In this document: positions 26,740-36,234 of the stretch, piece after piece
How the letters are laid out: every line of letters begins with the position of its first letter
Numbering within the stretch: the stretch's first letter is position 1
Origin: Comamonas sp009360615
Lineage (GTDB): Bacteria > Pseudomonadota > Gammaproteobacteria > Burkholderiales > Burkholderiaceae_C
Length of the DNA: 64,000 bases
Strand: one strand, 5' to 3'
Assembly: GCF_035784015.1 (NCBI RefSeq)
Contig: NZ_JALKOW010000002.1
Notes under the pieces: generated by a model
Databases searched by the model: none
What the model saw: only the letters and a program-made list of their open reading frames with translations
Told to the model about the DNA's origin: nothing
Position numbers and translations under genes: made by a program

Positions 26740-26850
26740 GTCACACAGGAGGGGGAATGTTGGTGCCGTTTGCATCCCAACAGACCCTAGTCATGGTCGG
26801 GCAGTCATGGAACTGCGGAATAATGTCTCATCTTGTGTGTAGCGCTCAAA

Positions 26851-28095
26851 GTGAATCGTTTCGTTGCTATTGATATCGGACAACTGCGTATAGGCATGTA
26901 TGTCCACCTGGAGACGGGCTGGTTGCGCCATCCGTTTCCCGTTAGCAGCTTCAAGATTGCCAATGACGAGCAGTTGCAGACCCTCAGGACCCTGAAGCTC
27001 AAGGCCGTTCAGGTCGATCTCTCCAGAAGCGATCTGGAAGAGGCCGTGAGGCCTGCCGTTGAGCCGCCCCGTCCTGCAGCCAGCAGTCTCGACAACGATG
27101 CCCATGCCTGGCGCGACAGCATTTTGGGTGTGCAGTCCCGGTTTCTGGGCGCGGTTTCCGTTTTTGATGATGTTCAGGCCTTGTTGCCAGGCAACCCCGA
27201 GCGGGCCCGCGCGACGACGGACATGCTGGTTGCGCAGCAGGTCGTCAAGCTGGCGCAGGCCCGTGATCTGAGCCTGCACCTGCTGGCGGATACGGGGGGA
27301 GCCACACTCGGCGTCCATGGTGTGAACGTTTCCGTGCTGAGCCTTTTGCTGGGCAAGACGCTGGGCTTGCGCAGCGATGTGCTGCAGGATCTTGGCACGG
27401 CCGCCTTGCTGCACGACATCGGCAAGCCGGGACTGGAGATCTCCGCATCGGCCAATGCGCTGAATCAAGGCTCCGATCGCATGCCGCTGCGAGAGACCGC
27501 CTATGCACGACATGTCGGAGAGTCGGTGGCATTGGCCCTGTCCATGGGCTATCCTCCTTCGGTCACGACGGCCATCGCCCAGCACCATGAATGGGCCGAC
27601 GGATCGGGTTTTCCCCTGGGCCTGCTCGCGACCGATATGGATATTGCGGGACAGATACTGGCGCTGGCCAACAATTTCGAGCGTTTGTGCAATCTGCCGC
27701 TGCAAGGCAACGAAATGACGCCCCATGAAGCCATGGCCGCACTGTACGGGCAATATCGACAGCGTTATGCCCCCGATGTGCTCAAGGCATTCGTGCAGAC
27801 CCTGGGGGTCTATCCGCCGGGCTCCTTGGTGGAGCTCAGCGACGGTCGCATGGGCGTTGTGGTGTCCGTCAATACCAGCCAGTCTCTCAAGCCGCAGGTG
27901 CTGACCTATGACATGCAGGCTGCGCACAAGTTGCGGTTTGTCGATCTGCTTGAATATGTGGGCCTGGGTATCCGCCGCGGTTTGACGCGTAATCAGCTAT
28001 CGCGTGGCGCGCTTGAAGCTTTGCAGCCACAAAGGCGTCTTTGCTATTTTTTTGATAGTTCTGCAGCGCCTGCTGTCGAGAAAGATCTCGCGTGA
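26851..28095 (+). CDS. HD-GYP cyclic-di-GMP phosphodiesterase
   Basis: 414-residue protein with an N-terminal DUF3391-like domain (about 1-125) and an HD-GYP domain. The metal motif HDIGK is near residue 188 and the HD-GYP signature HHEWADGSGFP near residue 245, with a Phe in place of the usual Tyr in the GYP triplet. It is likely to break cyclic-di-GMP to GMP. The start was set at GTG 26851 (MNRFVAIDIG) because similarity to the family begins there; a TTG at 26833 is possible. Its stop overlaps the start of the PAS-GGDEF-EAL gene. The last 30 codons are AT-rich and repeat-like. Confidence 0.9.
   Translation: MNRFVAIDIGQLRIGMYVHLETGWLRHPFPVSSFKIANDEQLQTLRTLKLKAVQVDLSRSDLEEAVRPAVEPPRPAASSLDNDAHAWRDSILGVQSRFLGAVSVFDDVQALLPGNPERARATTDMLVAQQVVKLAQARDLSLHLLADTGGATLGVHGVNVSVLSLLLGKTLGLRSDVLQDLGTAALLHDIGKPGLEISASANALNQGSDRMPLRETAYARHVGESVALALSMGYPPSVTTAIAQHHEWADGSGFPLGLLATDMDIAGQILALANNFERLCNLPLQGNEMTPHEAMAALYGQYRQRYAPDVLKAFVQTLGVYPPGSLVELSDGRMGVVVSVNTSQSLKPQVLTYDMQAAHKLRFVDLLEYVGLGIRRGLTRNQLSRGALEALQPQRRLCYFFDSSAAPAVEKDLA
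27990..28062 (+). repeat. Weak AGCTAT-type repeat inside the HD-GYP gene
   Basis: A locally AT-rich stretch with CAGCTAT, GCGCTTGAAGC and a GCTATTTTTTTGATAG hairpin-like part resembles the copies at 48041 and 51055 only loosely. It encodes part of the C-terminal tail. Confidence 0.35.
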
Positions 28096-30581
28096 ATATG
28101 CCGCAGAGTTTTCTGATTGACCCTCTGCTTGCCTCCATGCTTGATGGCCTGCAGGAGGCAGTCTGGCTGCTGGATGCGCAGACCCTGCGCGTGCTTCATG
28201 CCAATGCAGCCAGCATGCAGCTCACGGGCTACAGCCCGAAGCAGGCACAGGAGCAGTATGTCGATGTGCTGTGCGCTTCCCTGGTGCAGAAAGCGTTTTG
28301 GCAGGATGCGTCCAACTGGGTGGGTGGCGCGAAATTTCTCACGGAGATCTGCAGGGCAGATGGGGCGTTGACGGCCGTGGAGATGGGGGTTGGCACCATT
28401 GCCCAGAATCCGCGTTGGCTGATGCTCACCATGCTCGATCGCAGCGAGCAGCTGCGGCACGAGAGCGAGCTGGACATGCTGCTTGCGGAACTGCGCGCGA
28501 CGCTCGAGTCCACCGCAGATGGCATGCTGGTCTGTGATCTGCGCGGCGGCATCCGCGCCTTCAACCACCGTTTCGCAGAGCTTTGGCAACTGCCCGAATC
28601 CCTGCTCGTGCAACGCGACGACGAGGCCATCTTTGCCCATCTCGCGGCGCAGACCATCAGCAGCGAGAGTCAGTTCACGTTGTTGCAGGAGGCGCAGGAT
28701 CTGTCGGCACCCGAGACCTCGGAGGTGCTGCAACTGCTGAGCGGGCGGGTGCTGGAGCGTCGCTCCGTGCCCCAGCTCAGCCGTGGCGTGGCAATAGGGC
28801 GTATCTATTCCTACCGGGATATCACGGTGGAATCCAGTTCGGCGACGGAGCTGCGTCTGGCGGCACGCGTGTTTGAGTCCAGTCTGGACGGCATCTTCAT
28901 TGCTGACGCCGCAGGAGTCATTGTTCAGATCAATCCGGCGGGTGGGCAGCTGCTGCATGGCAGGCCGGTGCTGGGTCTTGCCGCCTGGGCTCTGTTCGAG
29001 TCCGAAGGAGGACCTGTTTCCGATCTGCTGGAGCTGGCGGCGGCACGCTGGGATGTGGGCAGCTTCTGGGAAGGCAATCTCTGGCTCAAGCAGAGCGACG
29101 GTCAGCGCTGTGCAGTCTGGCTGTCCTGGGTGGCATTGCGCGACGGCTATGGTCGCCTGGTGCAGAGCATTGGCTTCATGCGCGACATGACCTTGCAGCG
29201 CAGTGCGCAAAAGCAGATCGAGCAGCTTGCCTATAGCGATGCACTGACGGGACTGCCCAACCGCCTGAGCTTGAGTCGACATGTGCAGGCCGCCATCACC
29301 GCCGCGCGCTTCACGCAACAGCCCTTCAGCATCCTGTTTCTCGATCTGGACCGTTTCAAGATCATCAACGACTCCCTGGGGCATGACTTTGGCGATCGTG
29401 TGCTCAAGCTGGTTGCGCAGCGCCTCAGTGGATTGCTGCGCCCTGCAGACGTGCTGTGTCGGCAGGGAGGGGACGAGTTTGTGCTCTACCTGCATGACTG
29501 CACCGGAGAGGGTGCTTCGGCGGTGGCAGCGCGCATCCTGGAAGAGATGCGTCAGCCCTTCATGCTCGACGGCCTGGGGTTTTCCGTGCAATGCAGCATC
29601 GGTGCGGCGCAGTTTCCTGCAGATGGGTTGACGCTTGACGAGCTGATCCGTCAGGCCGATATCGCCATGTACCGCGTCAAGGAACGCGGGCGCGGCAATT
29701 TCAGCTTCTACCAGCCTCAGATGAGTGCGGGCCTGCTCTCGCGCATGAAACTGGAGCATGCCATGCGGCAGGCTCTGGACAAGGGGCATATGGCCGTGCA
29801 CTTCCAGCCTCAGGTCCATATCCGTTCGGGGCGCATTGTGGCGGCGGAGGCTTTGCTGCGCTGGACGGACCCTGAGCTGGGTGTGATCTCTCCGGCCGCC
29901 TTCATTCCGTTGGCCGAAGAGTCCGGCTATGTGGTTGCGCTGGATGCCTGGGTGCTGGAGCAGTCGGTGCAGGAGGCAGCGCGCTGGCTGGCCATGGGCA
30001 AGCCCGTGAAGGTGTCGGTCAATGTCTCGGCTCTCGAGTTCAGGCAGCCGGACTTTGTGGATCGCCTCAAACGCGTGCTGGAAGCCAGCGGCTTGCCGGC
30101 CCTGTGGCTGGAGCTGGAGCTGACCGAGAGCATCCTGCTGCAGGAGGCCCAGGAAATGGCCTTGCGCGTGCACCAGATTGCAGAGCTGGGCGTGGGCCTG
30201 GTCATTGATGACTTCGGTACCGGCTATTCGAGCCTGGCCTATTTGAAAAAACTGCCGATCTCCAAGATCAAGATCGACCAGAGCTTTGTGCGCGGCCTGC
30301 CTCACGACGCGGGAGACAAGGCCATCGTGGGGGCCATCATCAGCATGGGGCAGGCCCTGGGAGTGGAGCTGGTGGCCGAGGGTGTGGAAACGCAGGAGCA
30401 GTGCCAGGCCATCGAGCAGTTGCAGGGCGACTACTTCCAGGGCTATCTGTGCTCGCCCGCCCTGCCTGCGGAGCAGTTCAGGAAGCGTCTGGAGCAGGGG
30501 GCCGCCGAGCTGGCATCCGGCACGCGTCCTTACTTGCCGGACGAAGATGGCAGCGGCATCCAGGTTGCAGGACTTCAATAG
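28092..30581 (+). CDS. PAS-GGDEF-EAL cyclic-di-GMP enzyme
   Basis: 829-residue cytoplasmic sensor protein. PAS-like domains lie at about residues 10-115, 135-250 and 255-370. A GGDEF domain follows with the intact site RQGGDEF near residue 458 and an I-site RPAD five residues before it. The EAL domain begins at EALLRW near residue 585 and contains DDFGTGYSSLAYLKKLP. Both catalytic halves look intact, so it may make and break cyclic-di-GMP, with product feedback. No membrane segment is seen. The start GTG at 28092 overlaps the upstream stop; ATG at 28098 is an alternative. It probably forms an operon with the HD-GYP gene. Confidence 0.94.
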   Translation: MNMPQSFLIDPLLASMLDGLQEAVWLLDAQTLRVLHANAASMQLTGYSPKQAQEQYVDVLCASLVQKAFWQDASNWVGGAKFLTEICRADGALTAVEMGVGTIAQNPRWLMLTMLDRSEQLRHESELDMLLAELRATLESTADGMLVCDLRGGIRAFNHRFAELWQLPESLLVQRDDEAIFAHLAAQTISSESQFTLLQEAQDLSAPETSEVLQLLSGRVLERRSVPQLSRGVAIGRIYSYRDITVESSSATELRLAARVFESSLDGIFIADAAGVIVQINPAGGQLLHGRPVLGLAAWALFESEGGPVSDLLELAAARWDVGSFWEGNLWLKQSDGQRCAVWLSWVALRDGYGRLVQSIGFMRDMTLQRSAQKQIEQLAYSDALTGLPNRLSLSRHVQAAITAARFTQQPFSILFLDLDRFKIINDSLGHDFGDRVLKLVAQRLSGLLRPADVLCRQGGDEFVLYLHDCTGEGASAVAARILEEMRQPFMLDGLGFSVQCSIGAAQFPADGLTLDELIRQADIAMYRVKERGRGNFSFYQPQMSAGLLSRMKLEHAMRQALDKGHMAVHFQPQVHIRSGRIVAAEALLRWTDPELGVISPAAFIPLAEESGYVVALDAWVLEQSVQEAARWLAMGKPVKVSVNVSALEFRQPDFVDRLKRVLEASGLPALWLELELTESILLQEAQEMALRVHQIAELGVGLVIDDFGTGYSSLAYLKKLPISKIKIDQSFVRGLPHDAGDKAIVGAIISMGQALGVELVAEGVETQEQCQAIEQLQGDYFQGYLCSPALPAEQFRKRLEQGAAELASGTRPYLPDEDGSGIQVAGLQ

Positions 30582-30762
30582 ACAAGGGGAAAGCAGCCTT
30601 GCGAGGTGTTCCATCGTCTGATTTGACGATGCGCGAGCCGTGCGGACCCGGCAGGATCAGGGAATTTCCTGGGCCGGCTGCTGGGCACCTGCAACAAAGA
30701 GCAATGCCTGCGGAGTTGAGCAACTGAGCAGTGCTGATGGGCCGGTTTTTTTGAGATAGCCA

Positions 30763-32025
30763 ATGCCCAACAGCGAATACGCACCTTTCGATTTCTACAA
30801 CTGCCGTTCGGCGGCTCTCGGTGTCGCCAATGGCATGCCTGTCGGCTTTTCTGTCCCGGGGCGTGCCGAACCGGATGCTGCGCGATCGCTGGATGAGGCC
30901 TCGGTCATCAGCACCGAAGCCGTGAGTCAGCTGATTGCAGCGCTGTATGAGTCAGCCATCGATCCGCAGAACTGGAAGGTTTTTCTGGAACTGCTGCGTT
31001 CGTGCACCAATGGCAACTACGCCTCGCTCGTGGTGCGAGACCCCCACGGCGAAAATGTGGGTTGGGTCATCTCGGCAACCGGCGGCCGCTCCGAGGTGAT
31101 TCCGTACGACCCCTATGCACAGTGGAGTCCGTTCCTGGGCATTGCCAAGGACAAGGTGCTCACTTTGCGCGATGTGATGACGGAGTCGGAATGGCATGCC
31201 TGCCGCTACTACACCGACTGGTGCAAGGGGGTGGACATAGAGCACATTCTGGCGGTTGACGTCATGACTGACAACGGTTGCTCCTATGGCTGGCGCATCA
31301 CGCGGTCTGCGTCCGCTGGTGCATTCGAATCACGGCAGCTCGACTTGGTACGCATGCTGTTGCCCCACCTCAAGCGGGGCCTCAACATGCAGCTGGATCT
31401 GCATCGTGACCGGCAGGTCATATCTCTATACGGGCGTGCCACCGCGCAGCTGATGATGGGGGTGGTCATTCTCGATCAGGCCGGGAAGATGATAGAAGCC
31501 AACCCGGCGGCAAAATCCATTCTGAACCTGGGTGATGGAATACGGGTCAGCAACGGAGCGCTCGAGGCCGTCTATGCGAATGACAATCGCAAGCTGCAGC
31601 GTCTGATCCGCGATGCCCTGCTTTCGCCCAGGTTGGGGCATGTCTCCATGACGGAGGGCATGTCCATCACCCGCCAGTCCGGTGAGATGAACTGGGGTGT
31701 GGTGGTGCAAAGCATCTCTCCCGATGAGTGGACTGAGGGCAAGCAACGTCCCAGCGTTGCAGTTTTTCTGCGCGATACGACAGGCAAGGCAGAGCCGCCC
31801 GTCAAGCTGACGCAGCAGCTGTTCCATCTGACGCCCGCCGAAACCGCAGTGGCCACGCACCTGAGCAACGGGATGTCCCTGGAGGAGGCAGCGGAGACGC
31901 TGGGCATCAAGCCCAATACCGCGCGCGCCCACCTTCGCTCCATCTTCTCCAAGACCGGGGTTCGTCGCCAGACAGAACTGGTGCGACTCTTTCTCAACAG
32001 CGTGGCCTGGCTGGGCAATCAGTGA
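30763..32025 (+). CDS. LuxR-type helix-turn-helix regulator
   Basis: 420-residue regulator. The C-terminal about 60 residues form a LuxR/NarL-type DNA-binding domain (LTPAETAVATHLSNGMS, then IKPNTARAHLRSIFSKTG). The N-terminal 350 residues resemble a PAS/GAF-type sensing region but no named domain is certain. There is no receiver Asp pocket, so it is not a response regulator. It lies between cyclic-di-GMP genes, separated by 181 bp from the EAL gene, and is convergent with a diguanylate cyclase gene. The signal and targets are unknown. Confidence 0.87.
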   Translation: MPNSEYAPFDFYNCRSAALGVANGMPVGFSVPGRAEPDAARSLDEASVISTEAVSQLIAALYESAIDPQNWKVFLELLRSCTNGNYASLVVRDPHGENVGWVISATGGRSEVIPYDPYAQWSPFLGIAKDKVLTLRDVMTESEWHACRYYTDWCKGVDIEHILAVDVMTDNGCSYGWRITRSASAGAFESRQLDLVRMLLPHLKRGLNMQLDLHRDRQVISLYGRATAQLMMGVVILDQAGKMIEANPAAKSILNLGDGIRVSNGALEAVYANDNRKLQRLIRDALLSPRLGHVSMTEGMSITRQSGEMNWGVVVQSISPDEWTEGKQRPSVAVFLRDTTGKAEPPVKLTQQLFHLTPAETAVATHLSNGMSLEEAAETLGIKPNTARAHLRSIFSKTGVRRQTELVRLFLNSVAWLGNQ

Positions 32026-32208
32026 ACCCTTCTGTACACCCGGAAACGCCTTGTGGCTTGGGACGCGCGGCTTGCGTCTCTCGCAGACAGATGTCCAGTG
32101 CAAGTCCAGGTATCCGGCCCCCGCTGCCGCAGGCGAACCGGCGGCCGGTGCTGCATGGATGTCTGGAGAGGCGTGCATTGCTTGCGTCAGCCGGGGCGCG
32201 GCACCGGG

Positions 32209-33411
32209 TCAAGCGGCAGGTCTGTTTCTCTGCTCATGTGCGTCGTCGGAATCATCCGGATAGACAGCGCCCGATACATGTACTCGATCGCGTCCCGCGT
32301 TTTTGGCTTGATACAGGAGTTGATCAGCTTCCTTCAATGCTTGCGCAAGCTGGGATGCCTGGGTGATAGGAGAAATGCCGAAGCTCATGGTCAGTTTGGG
32401 GCCCGATGGAAGAACCGCATTCCTGGACCCGAGGTCACGCTGTATGCGCTGGGCAATCTGCTTTGCATCGCTCAGCGCGATGTCGGTCAACAGCATCACG
32501 AACTCTTCGCCGCCGAATCGGGCGACCAGGTCCTGCTCTCGCACATTGTTCTGCAAAGTCGCAGACACGAGCTGCAGCACCTTGTCCCCGCGTTCGTGAC
32601 CCCAGGCATCGTTGATGCGTTTGAAGTGATCGATATCACAGGCCAGAACGGCCATGGGATAGAGCCGTGGATCATCCAGCCGCTTCTGGGCATGTTCCTG
32701 AAAGGAGCGACGATTCAGTATCTGGGTCAGTGCATCAAAGTCACGTTCCATGCGCAGCTTGTCCACGGTTTCCTTCACGGCGATGGCGGTCATCACCACG
32801 GTGAAAAGCAGCGAGAAGTTGAGAATGCTCACCAGCGTCAGAATCCAGTAGGGCGATCTTGGCAGGGAGCGCAGATCCGAGTATCCGAGCAGCCAGATCA
32901 GCGCCGGTCGAGTGAAGGTGTAGGCGGTGAAAATGATGCTCAGCCAGAGCAGCGTCTTGTCGAGCCAGTCAAACGAGTTCTTTTTCGAGCGGACCTGCAG
33001 GATGGGCAGCAGCAGAACAAGACCGGAACCAATGCTGAAAGAGCTCACCCGGGCCCAGACGTTTGGATCGACCCGACTGAACTGATAGAGCGCAGCCAAG
33101 GTGACGATGGAGATCAGTGACACCGCATAAGGCTGGGTCGATACCCGCCACCTTTCCGACCAGCTTTTGGCAAGGCACCAGGCGCTCAGCAGGTAGAAGC
33201 TGCCGATGTGCAGTGCATAGTGATTGAGCTCCTCCAGGGGCAGCAGGCTTTGCACCCCGAGAGGCAGGGCTGCCAGCGAATAGGCGCAAGCTTGCCAGAG
33301 CAGAAAGCGCTGTGATCTTTGGGTGAGCCAGGCAACGATCAATATGGCTGCAAGAGCCAGTATTGCCAATGATGGCGTCAGAACCAGGAGGAAGTCGTTG
33401 TTCGCGAACAT
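32209..33411 (-). CDS. Membrane diguanylate cyclase (GGDEF)
   Basis: 400-residue protein with about six hydrophobic helices in the first 200 residues and a C-terminal GGDEF domain. The active site is GGEEF near residue 300, the usual functional variant, and a product-binding I-site RxxD (REQD) lies five residues before it. It likely makes cyclic-di-GMP in response to a membrane or periplasmic cue. The start at 33411 (MFANNDFL) was chosen because the first membrane helix begins just after it; the open frame extends further upstream without family likeness. Confidence 0.93.
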   Translation of the reverse strand: MFANNDFLLVLTPSLAILALAAILIVAWLTQRSQRFLLWQACAYSLAALPLGVQSLLPLEELNHYALHIGSFYLLSAWCLAKSWSERWRVSTQPYAVSLISIVTLAALYQFSRVDPNVWARVSSFSIGSGLVLLLPILQVRSKKNSFDWLDKTLLWLSIIFTAYTFTRPALIWLLGYSDLRSLPRSPYWILTLVSILNFSLLFTVVMTAIAVKETVDKLRMERDFDALTQILNRRSFQEHAQKRLDDPRLYPMAVLACDIDHFKRINDAWGHERGDKVLQLVSATLQNNVREQDLVARFGGEEFVMLLTDIALSDAKQIAQRIQRDLGSRNAVLPSGPKLTMSFGISPITQASQLAQALKEADQLLYQAKNAGRDRVHVSGAVYPDDSDDAHEQRNRPAA

Positions 33412-33723
33412 CTGACCAGAGCCTTCTCGATCAAAGACCGAAACGCAGCACCATTGCCTGTTCTGCAGGGGCAAACCGGCAGGCGACAGGCGCTATTCAT
33501 ACATCCTGACGCGTGACTTCACAAGTTATCGCTATGCCTAGTGCCGCACTGTGTCCGCAGGGTTTCTGTGACGCATGGCTGTCAACCGGCCTGCTCGCAG
33601 AGGCACGGGCACCGGATTCCGGCAGGCCCCCGACGCCAAATTCCGCTGGGTCGTGAGCGGTCCGAGTGGGCCAATAACCGGGTGAGTCCCTTGGTTGGAG
33701 GGCGGCCGTCACTTCATGCCGCT
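33412..33723. other. Gene-free stretch upstream of the pseudogene
   Basis: About 310 bp between the divergent diguanylate cyclase gene and a decayed transporter. No frame shows recognisable protein sequence, so it is probably promoter plus debris. Confidence 0.5.
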
Positions 33724-34561
33724 GTGCCGACCGGTGCGGCATTGATGGCCTTTGCGGCCCATTCGCCACGGTGTAGGCTGGCACTGCAACTCCGTGCCAT
33801 CGATGCCGCAAGCTTCACTGCGGTTTGCCTGGCATCCGGCGCAGCAATGCTTGTGCTGGTAGTGCGTCTGAGACGCTCCTCCCCGTTTGGTGTTGGCGCC
33901 TGGGGGCGGTGTGGTGGCTGTTCGCCGATGCCGCCGCGTTTTCCTTCGCCGATCGGCACCCGTCGGCTGCAGTTGGCGCTTTGCTGCCATTCCACGCGGT
34001 CCAGGCTCCCATGGCGGGCGGTGGCCTCTGTCGCGGCGAGAGGCCGGGGCCGCGGCAGTGGACGGGTTTGACCCTGGCCTTCGGCGGCTTGAGGGTGCTG
34101 CTGTGGCCCGGATTGTCCGCGCGCCCCAGGGGGGCTTGACTCATGATTTTTGCAGGAGTCTCCTGGGGCTGGTATCGCTTGCGTGCAAAGGGCGGCACTG
34201 ATCCCGTTGGCGTGACGGCAGGCAACTGTCTGCGGACCTTGCTGTTTGCATTGCTGCGGGCCGTGATGGTGCAGGAGCGAGCCCCTTCGAGTGCGCAAGG
34301 ACTGGCATATGCGCTGTGCTCCGGGAGGCTCATCCCGGGCTTGGGCTACGTCGCGTGGTAGGCGGCACTGCCTCATCTGAAAGCGTGAGCAGCGGCATCC
34401 CTGCAGCTCTGTGTCCCGTTGCTTGCCGCCATCGGTGCTGTTTCATTGCTGAGGGAATCTGGGACCCTCTGGCTGCCGCTGGCCGGCACAGCCTTCTTGG
34501 AGGCATTGCGCTGGTGATGGTGTCTTCCTCGCCCGGCGCAACTGTGTCTTCCACGAAGTAG
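33724..34561 (+). pseudogene. Decayed EamA/DMT-family transporter
   Basis: Fragments of one EamA-type permease can be read in order across changing frames. First comes AIDAASFTAVCLASGAAM with VLVVRLRR (frame of 33724). After a shift near 33890-33905 come VWWLFADAAAFSF, GERPGPRQWTG and LAFGGL (frame of 33825). A TGA at 34135-34137 is followed in the same frame by MIFAGVSWGWYRLRAKGG and DPVGVTAGN. Stops at 34359-34361 (TAG) and 34386-34388 (TGA) are followed by LQLCVPLLAAIGAVSLL. A last frameshift near 34495-34500 leads to GGIALVMVS and a stop at 34559-34561. An intact gene would encode about 280 residues. At least two frameshifts and three stops make function very unlikely. Confidence 0.88.
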
Positions 34562-34708
34562 TCGCTCCTTTTTCCTGCCCCTTGCGGGCGCCAGCGCGAC
34601 ATCCGTACGGTTCCCGGACAGGGCGTCAAGGCGCAAGCTCTCGGACAGGAAAGCTCGCGCTGCATAAAAGCCGCCCATCAGATGGCCTGTGGCAGTTCCA
34701 AGGGTGGT

Positions 34709-34858
34709 TCAGAAGGCATCGACGCTGTATTCACCTTCTGGCGGGTTTTGCGAAAGCAGGCTCAGCACCTCTTCCGGGGAGCGCGGATCAGGCATCGGCG
34801 CCATGATCTCTTGAGTCGTCGCTTTGGGTTCCGGATAGGCGGCGTACAGGTAGGTCAT
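34709..34858 (-). CDS. Hypothetical 49-residue protein
   Basis: A short minus-strand frame of 49 codons begins MTYLYAAYPEPK and ends EGEYSVDAF. An AAGGAG site lies 6 bp before the ATG (34865-34869 on the plus map), which is the main support. It is acidic and Pro-rich with no membrane segment or signal. I do not recognise a family. It lies beside the decayed transporter, so it may be a survivor of the region or a recent small gene. Confidence 0.6.
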   Translation of the reverse strand: MTYLYAAYPEPKATTQEIMAPMPDPRSPEEVLSLLSQNPPEGEYSVDAF

Positions 34859-34870
34859 GGAAACTCCTTG

Positions 34871-35260
34871 ACAGTGGTAGGGCGCTGATTTGTCTCTTTC
34901 TAACGCCTGATGATGTCAGTTGTTTGACAGAAAGGTGGAGCCGGAACGCAGGCATCTCCTTCAGCCTGCCATTGCTTGCTCCTTCCGTCCCGCCATTGGT
35001 CGGACATTTCTTGCGCGTCGGCATGCGCAATGCAGTCTCCTTGCCGGCAATGATGTCTCCCTCGTATCGGCCATGGTCCGCGCCGCTCCAGGAAGCCGGC
35101 CAACGCCCCTGCGCCAGGGCATCAGGGCTTCAGAAAGCCAAGCGCTCGATGTCCAGGCCGGTGTACGCCTTAGGTAGGCAAAGCGGCCGTTCAACAAGAA
35201 CTTACAAGCAGCACGGGAAGTCGCAATAGCCTGAAAGACTTCATTTTTCAAGGAGTTGCC
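34871..35260. other. Gene-poor stretch before the small lipoprotein
   Basis: About 390 bp with several open frames on both strands, none with recognisable protein sequence or a convincing ribosome site apart from those of the flanking genes. It may be old coding debris. Confidence 0.45.
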
Positions 35261-35488
35261 ATGAAAGCGCTACTTTGGGCAACGGCAGCTGCCAGCATGC
35301 TGGCAGCTTGTTCTGCGATGCCGGGGCGTGATTCCGGCCTCGATGCAGGCCCTCATGCCCAGCAGTCCGTGGGAAGCAGCGATATGCGCTATGAATGGGG
35401 GCGTGGGGCTTATCAGGGGCCGGGCGGCACGGGCCTATGGTCCGGCGGGGATGACACTTCAGGAGGTCTGGGCTGGCGCCGTGACTAG
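35261..35488 (+). CDS. Small predicted lipoprotein
   Basis: 75-residue protein with a lipoprotein signal ending in LAAC (Cys about residue 17) and a Gly/Asp-rich mature part with GRGAYQGPGG and SGGDDTSGGLGW. AAGGAG lies just before the ATG. Residue +2 after Cys is Ser-type, so outer-membrane sorting is expected. No family is recognised. A strong hairpin follows. Confidence 0.82.
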   Translation: MKALLWATAAASMLAACSAMPGRDSGLDAGPHAQQSVGSSDMRYEWGRGAYQGPGGTGLWSGGDDTSGGLGWRRD

Positions 35489-35547
35489 AAGCCAAGGCTT
35501 CAGGAGTCGTGGGCCCGGGCCGGGCCAGACCCGGTGGCTCGCTTCGC

Positions 35548-35597
35548 GCCGCTGCCGGGTCAGCAAAGAGTGCCGACCCGGCAGCGGCCGCTTTTTC
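35548..35597 (+). terminator. Hairpin, likely terminator of the small lipoprotein gene
   Basis: A perfect 14-bp inverted repeat GCCGCTGCCGGGTC / GACCCGGCAGCGGC with a 13-base loop is followed by CGCTTTTTC. The GC-rich stem is strong and the T run is of five bases. Confidence 0.65.
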
Positions 35598-35777
35598 GGT
35601 GGCGGGCGCCGGCCTTGCGGCCCTGATCCTGCGTCGCGGTCGATCCCGACCGCCAGCGTCAGGGTGACTTCCTCGCATGACCTCGCATGACAGCGGGACG
35701 GGGTCCCTGGGCAAGCGGTGCTCCGGTCGCTGCGTTTGCGGCCCTGCCTGCGGCGTCCCTGGCGTGCCTGGATGCCG

Positions 35778-36194
35778 CTACCAAAGAACGATCTGCGAGC
35801 AGCGGAACAGCGACAGCTTGCGCCCCTCGTCATCGAATACGGTGGCCGACCACACCTGTGCAGTCCTTCCCAGATGTTCTGCCACGGACTCGACCCGCAA
35901 GATGCCTTGTTTCGCGGTACGGAGAAAGTTGGATTTCAACTCCAGGGTGGTGAATCCCTTTGCCCCTTCGGGCAGATGTGCCAGGCTGGCATAGCCGGCG
36001 CAGGTGTCGGCCAGCATGACCTGCGAGGCGGCATGCAGGAATCCGTTGGGGGCCATCATCCAGGGCGCAATGGTCAGCTCCATGCTCATGCGGCCCTCGG
36101 AAAGGCTCAGCGGCCGCACGCCAAAGGTATCGGGCAGCGTGCCGTGCTGGCGTTCAAAGAGGCTGTCCAGGGTTTCGGTGGTCCTTGGCATCAT
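35778..36194 (-). CDS. PaaI-type hotdog thioesterase
   Basis: 138-residue hotdog-fold acyl-CoA thioesterase. The family core is visible around APNGFLHAASQVMLADTCAGYAS (19 of these residues match the usual HGG-type helix with GFLHA) and TTLELKSNFLRTA. It lies 40 bp downstream of a thiolase gene in a three-gene minus-strand run. It would release CoA from an intermediate of that pathway. The substrate is unknown. Two adjacent ATG codons at the start are equally possible. Confidence 0.9.
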   Translation of the reverse strand: MMPRTTETLDSLFERQHGTLPDTFGVRPLSLSEGRMSMELTIAPWMMAPNGFLHAASQVMLADTCAGYASLAHLPEGAKGFTTLELKSNFLRTAKQGILRVESVAEHLGRTAQVWSATVFDDEGRKLSLFRCSQIVLW

Positions 36195-36234
36195 GCGGTC
36201 CTTGAGCGGGTTGGAGGTTCAGGCGGCGAGGTCT

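Noticed and set aside
28044..30614. Very long open frame on the minus strand opposite the GGDEF-EAL gene
   Set aside because: It mirrors the codon pattern of the plus-strand gene, has no family motifs and is explained by high GC content.
33497..33811. Minus-strand frame upstream of the transporter pseudogene
   Set aside because: No recognisable sequence and it overlaps the pseudogene remains.
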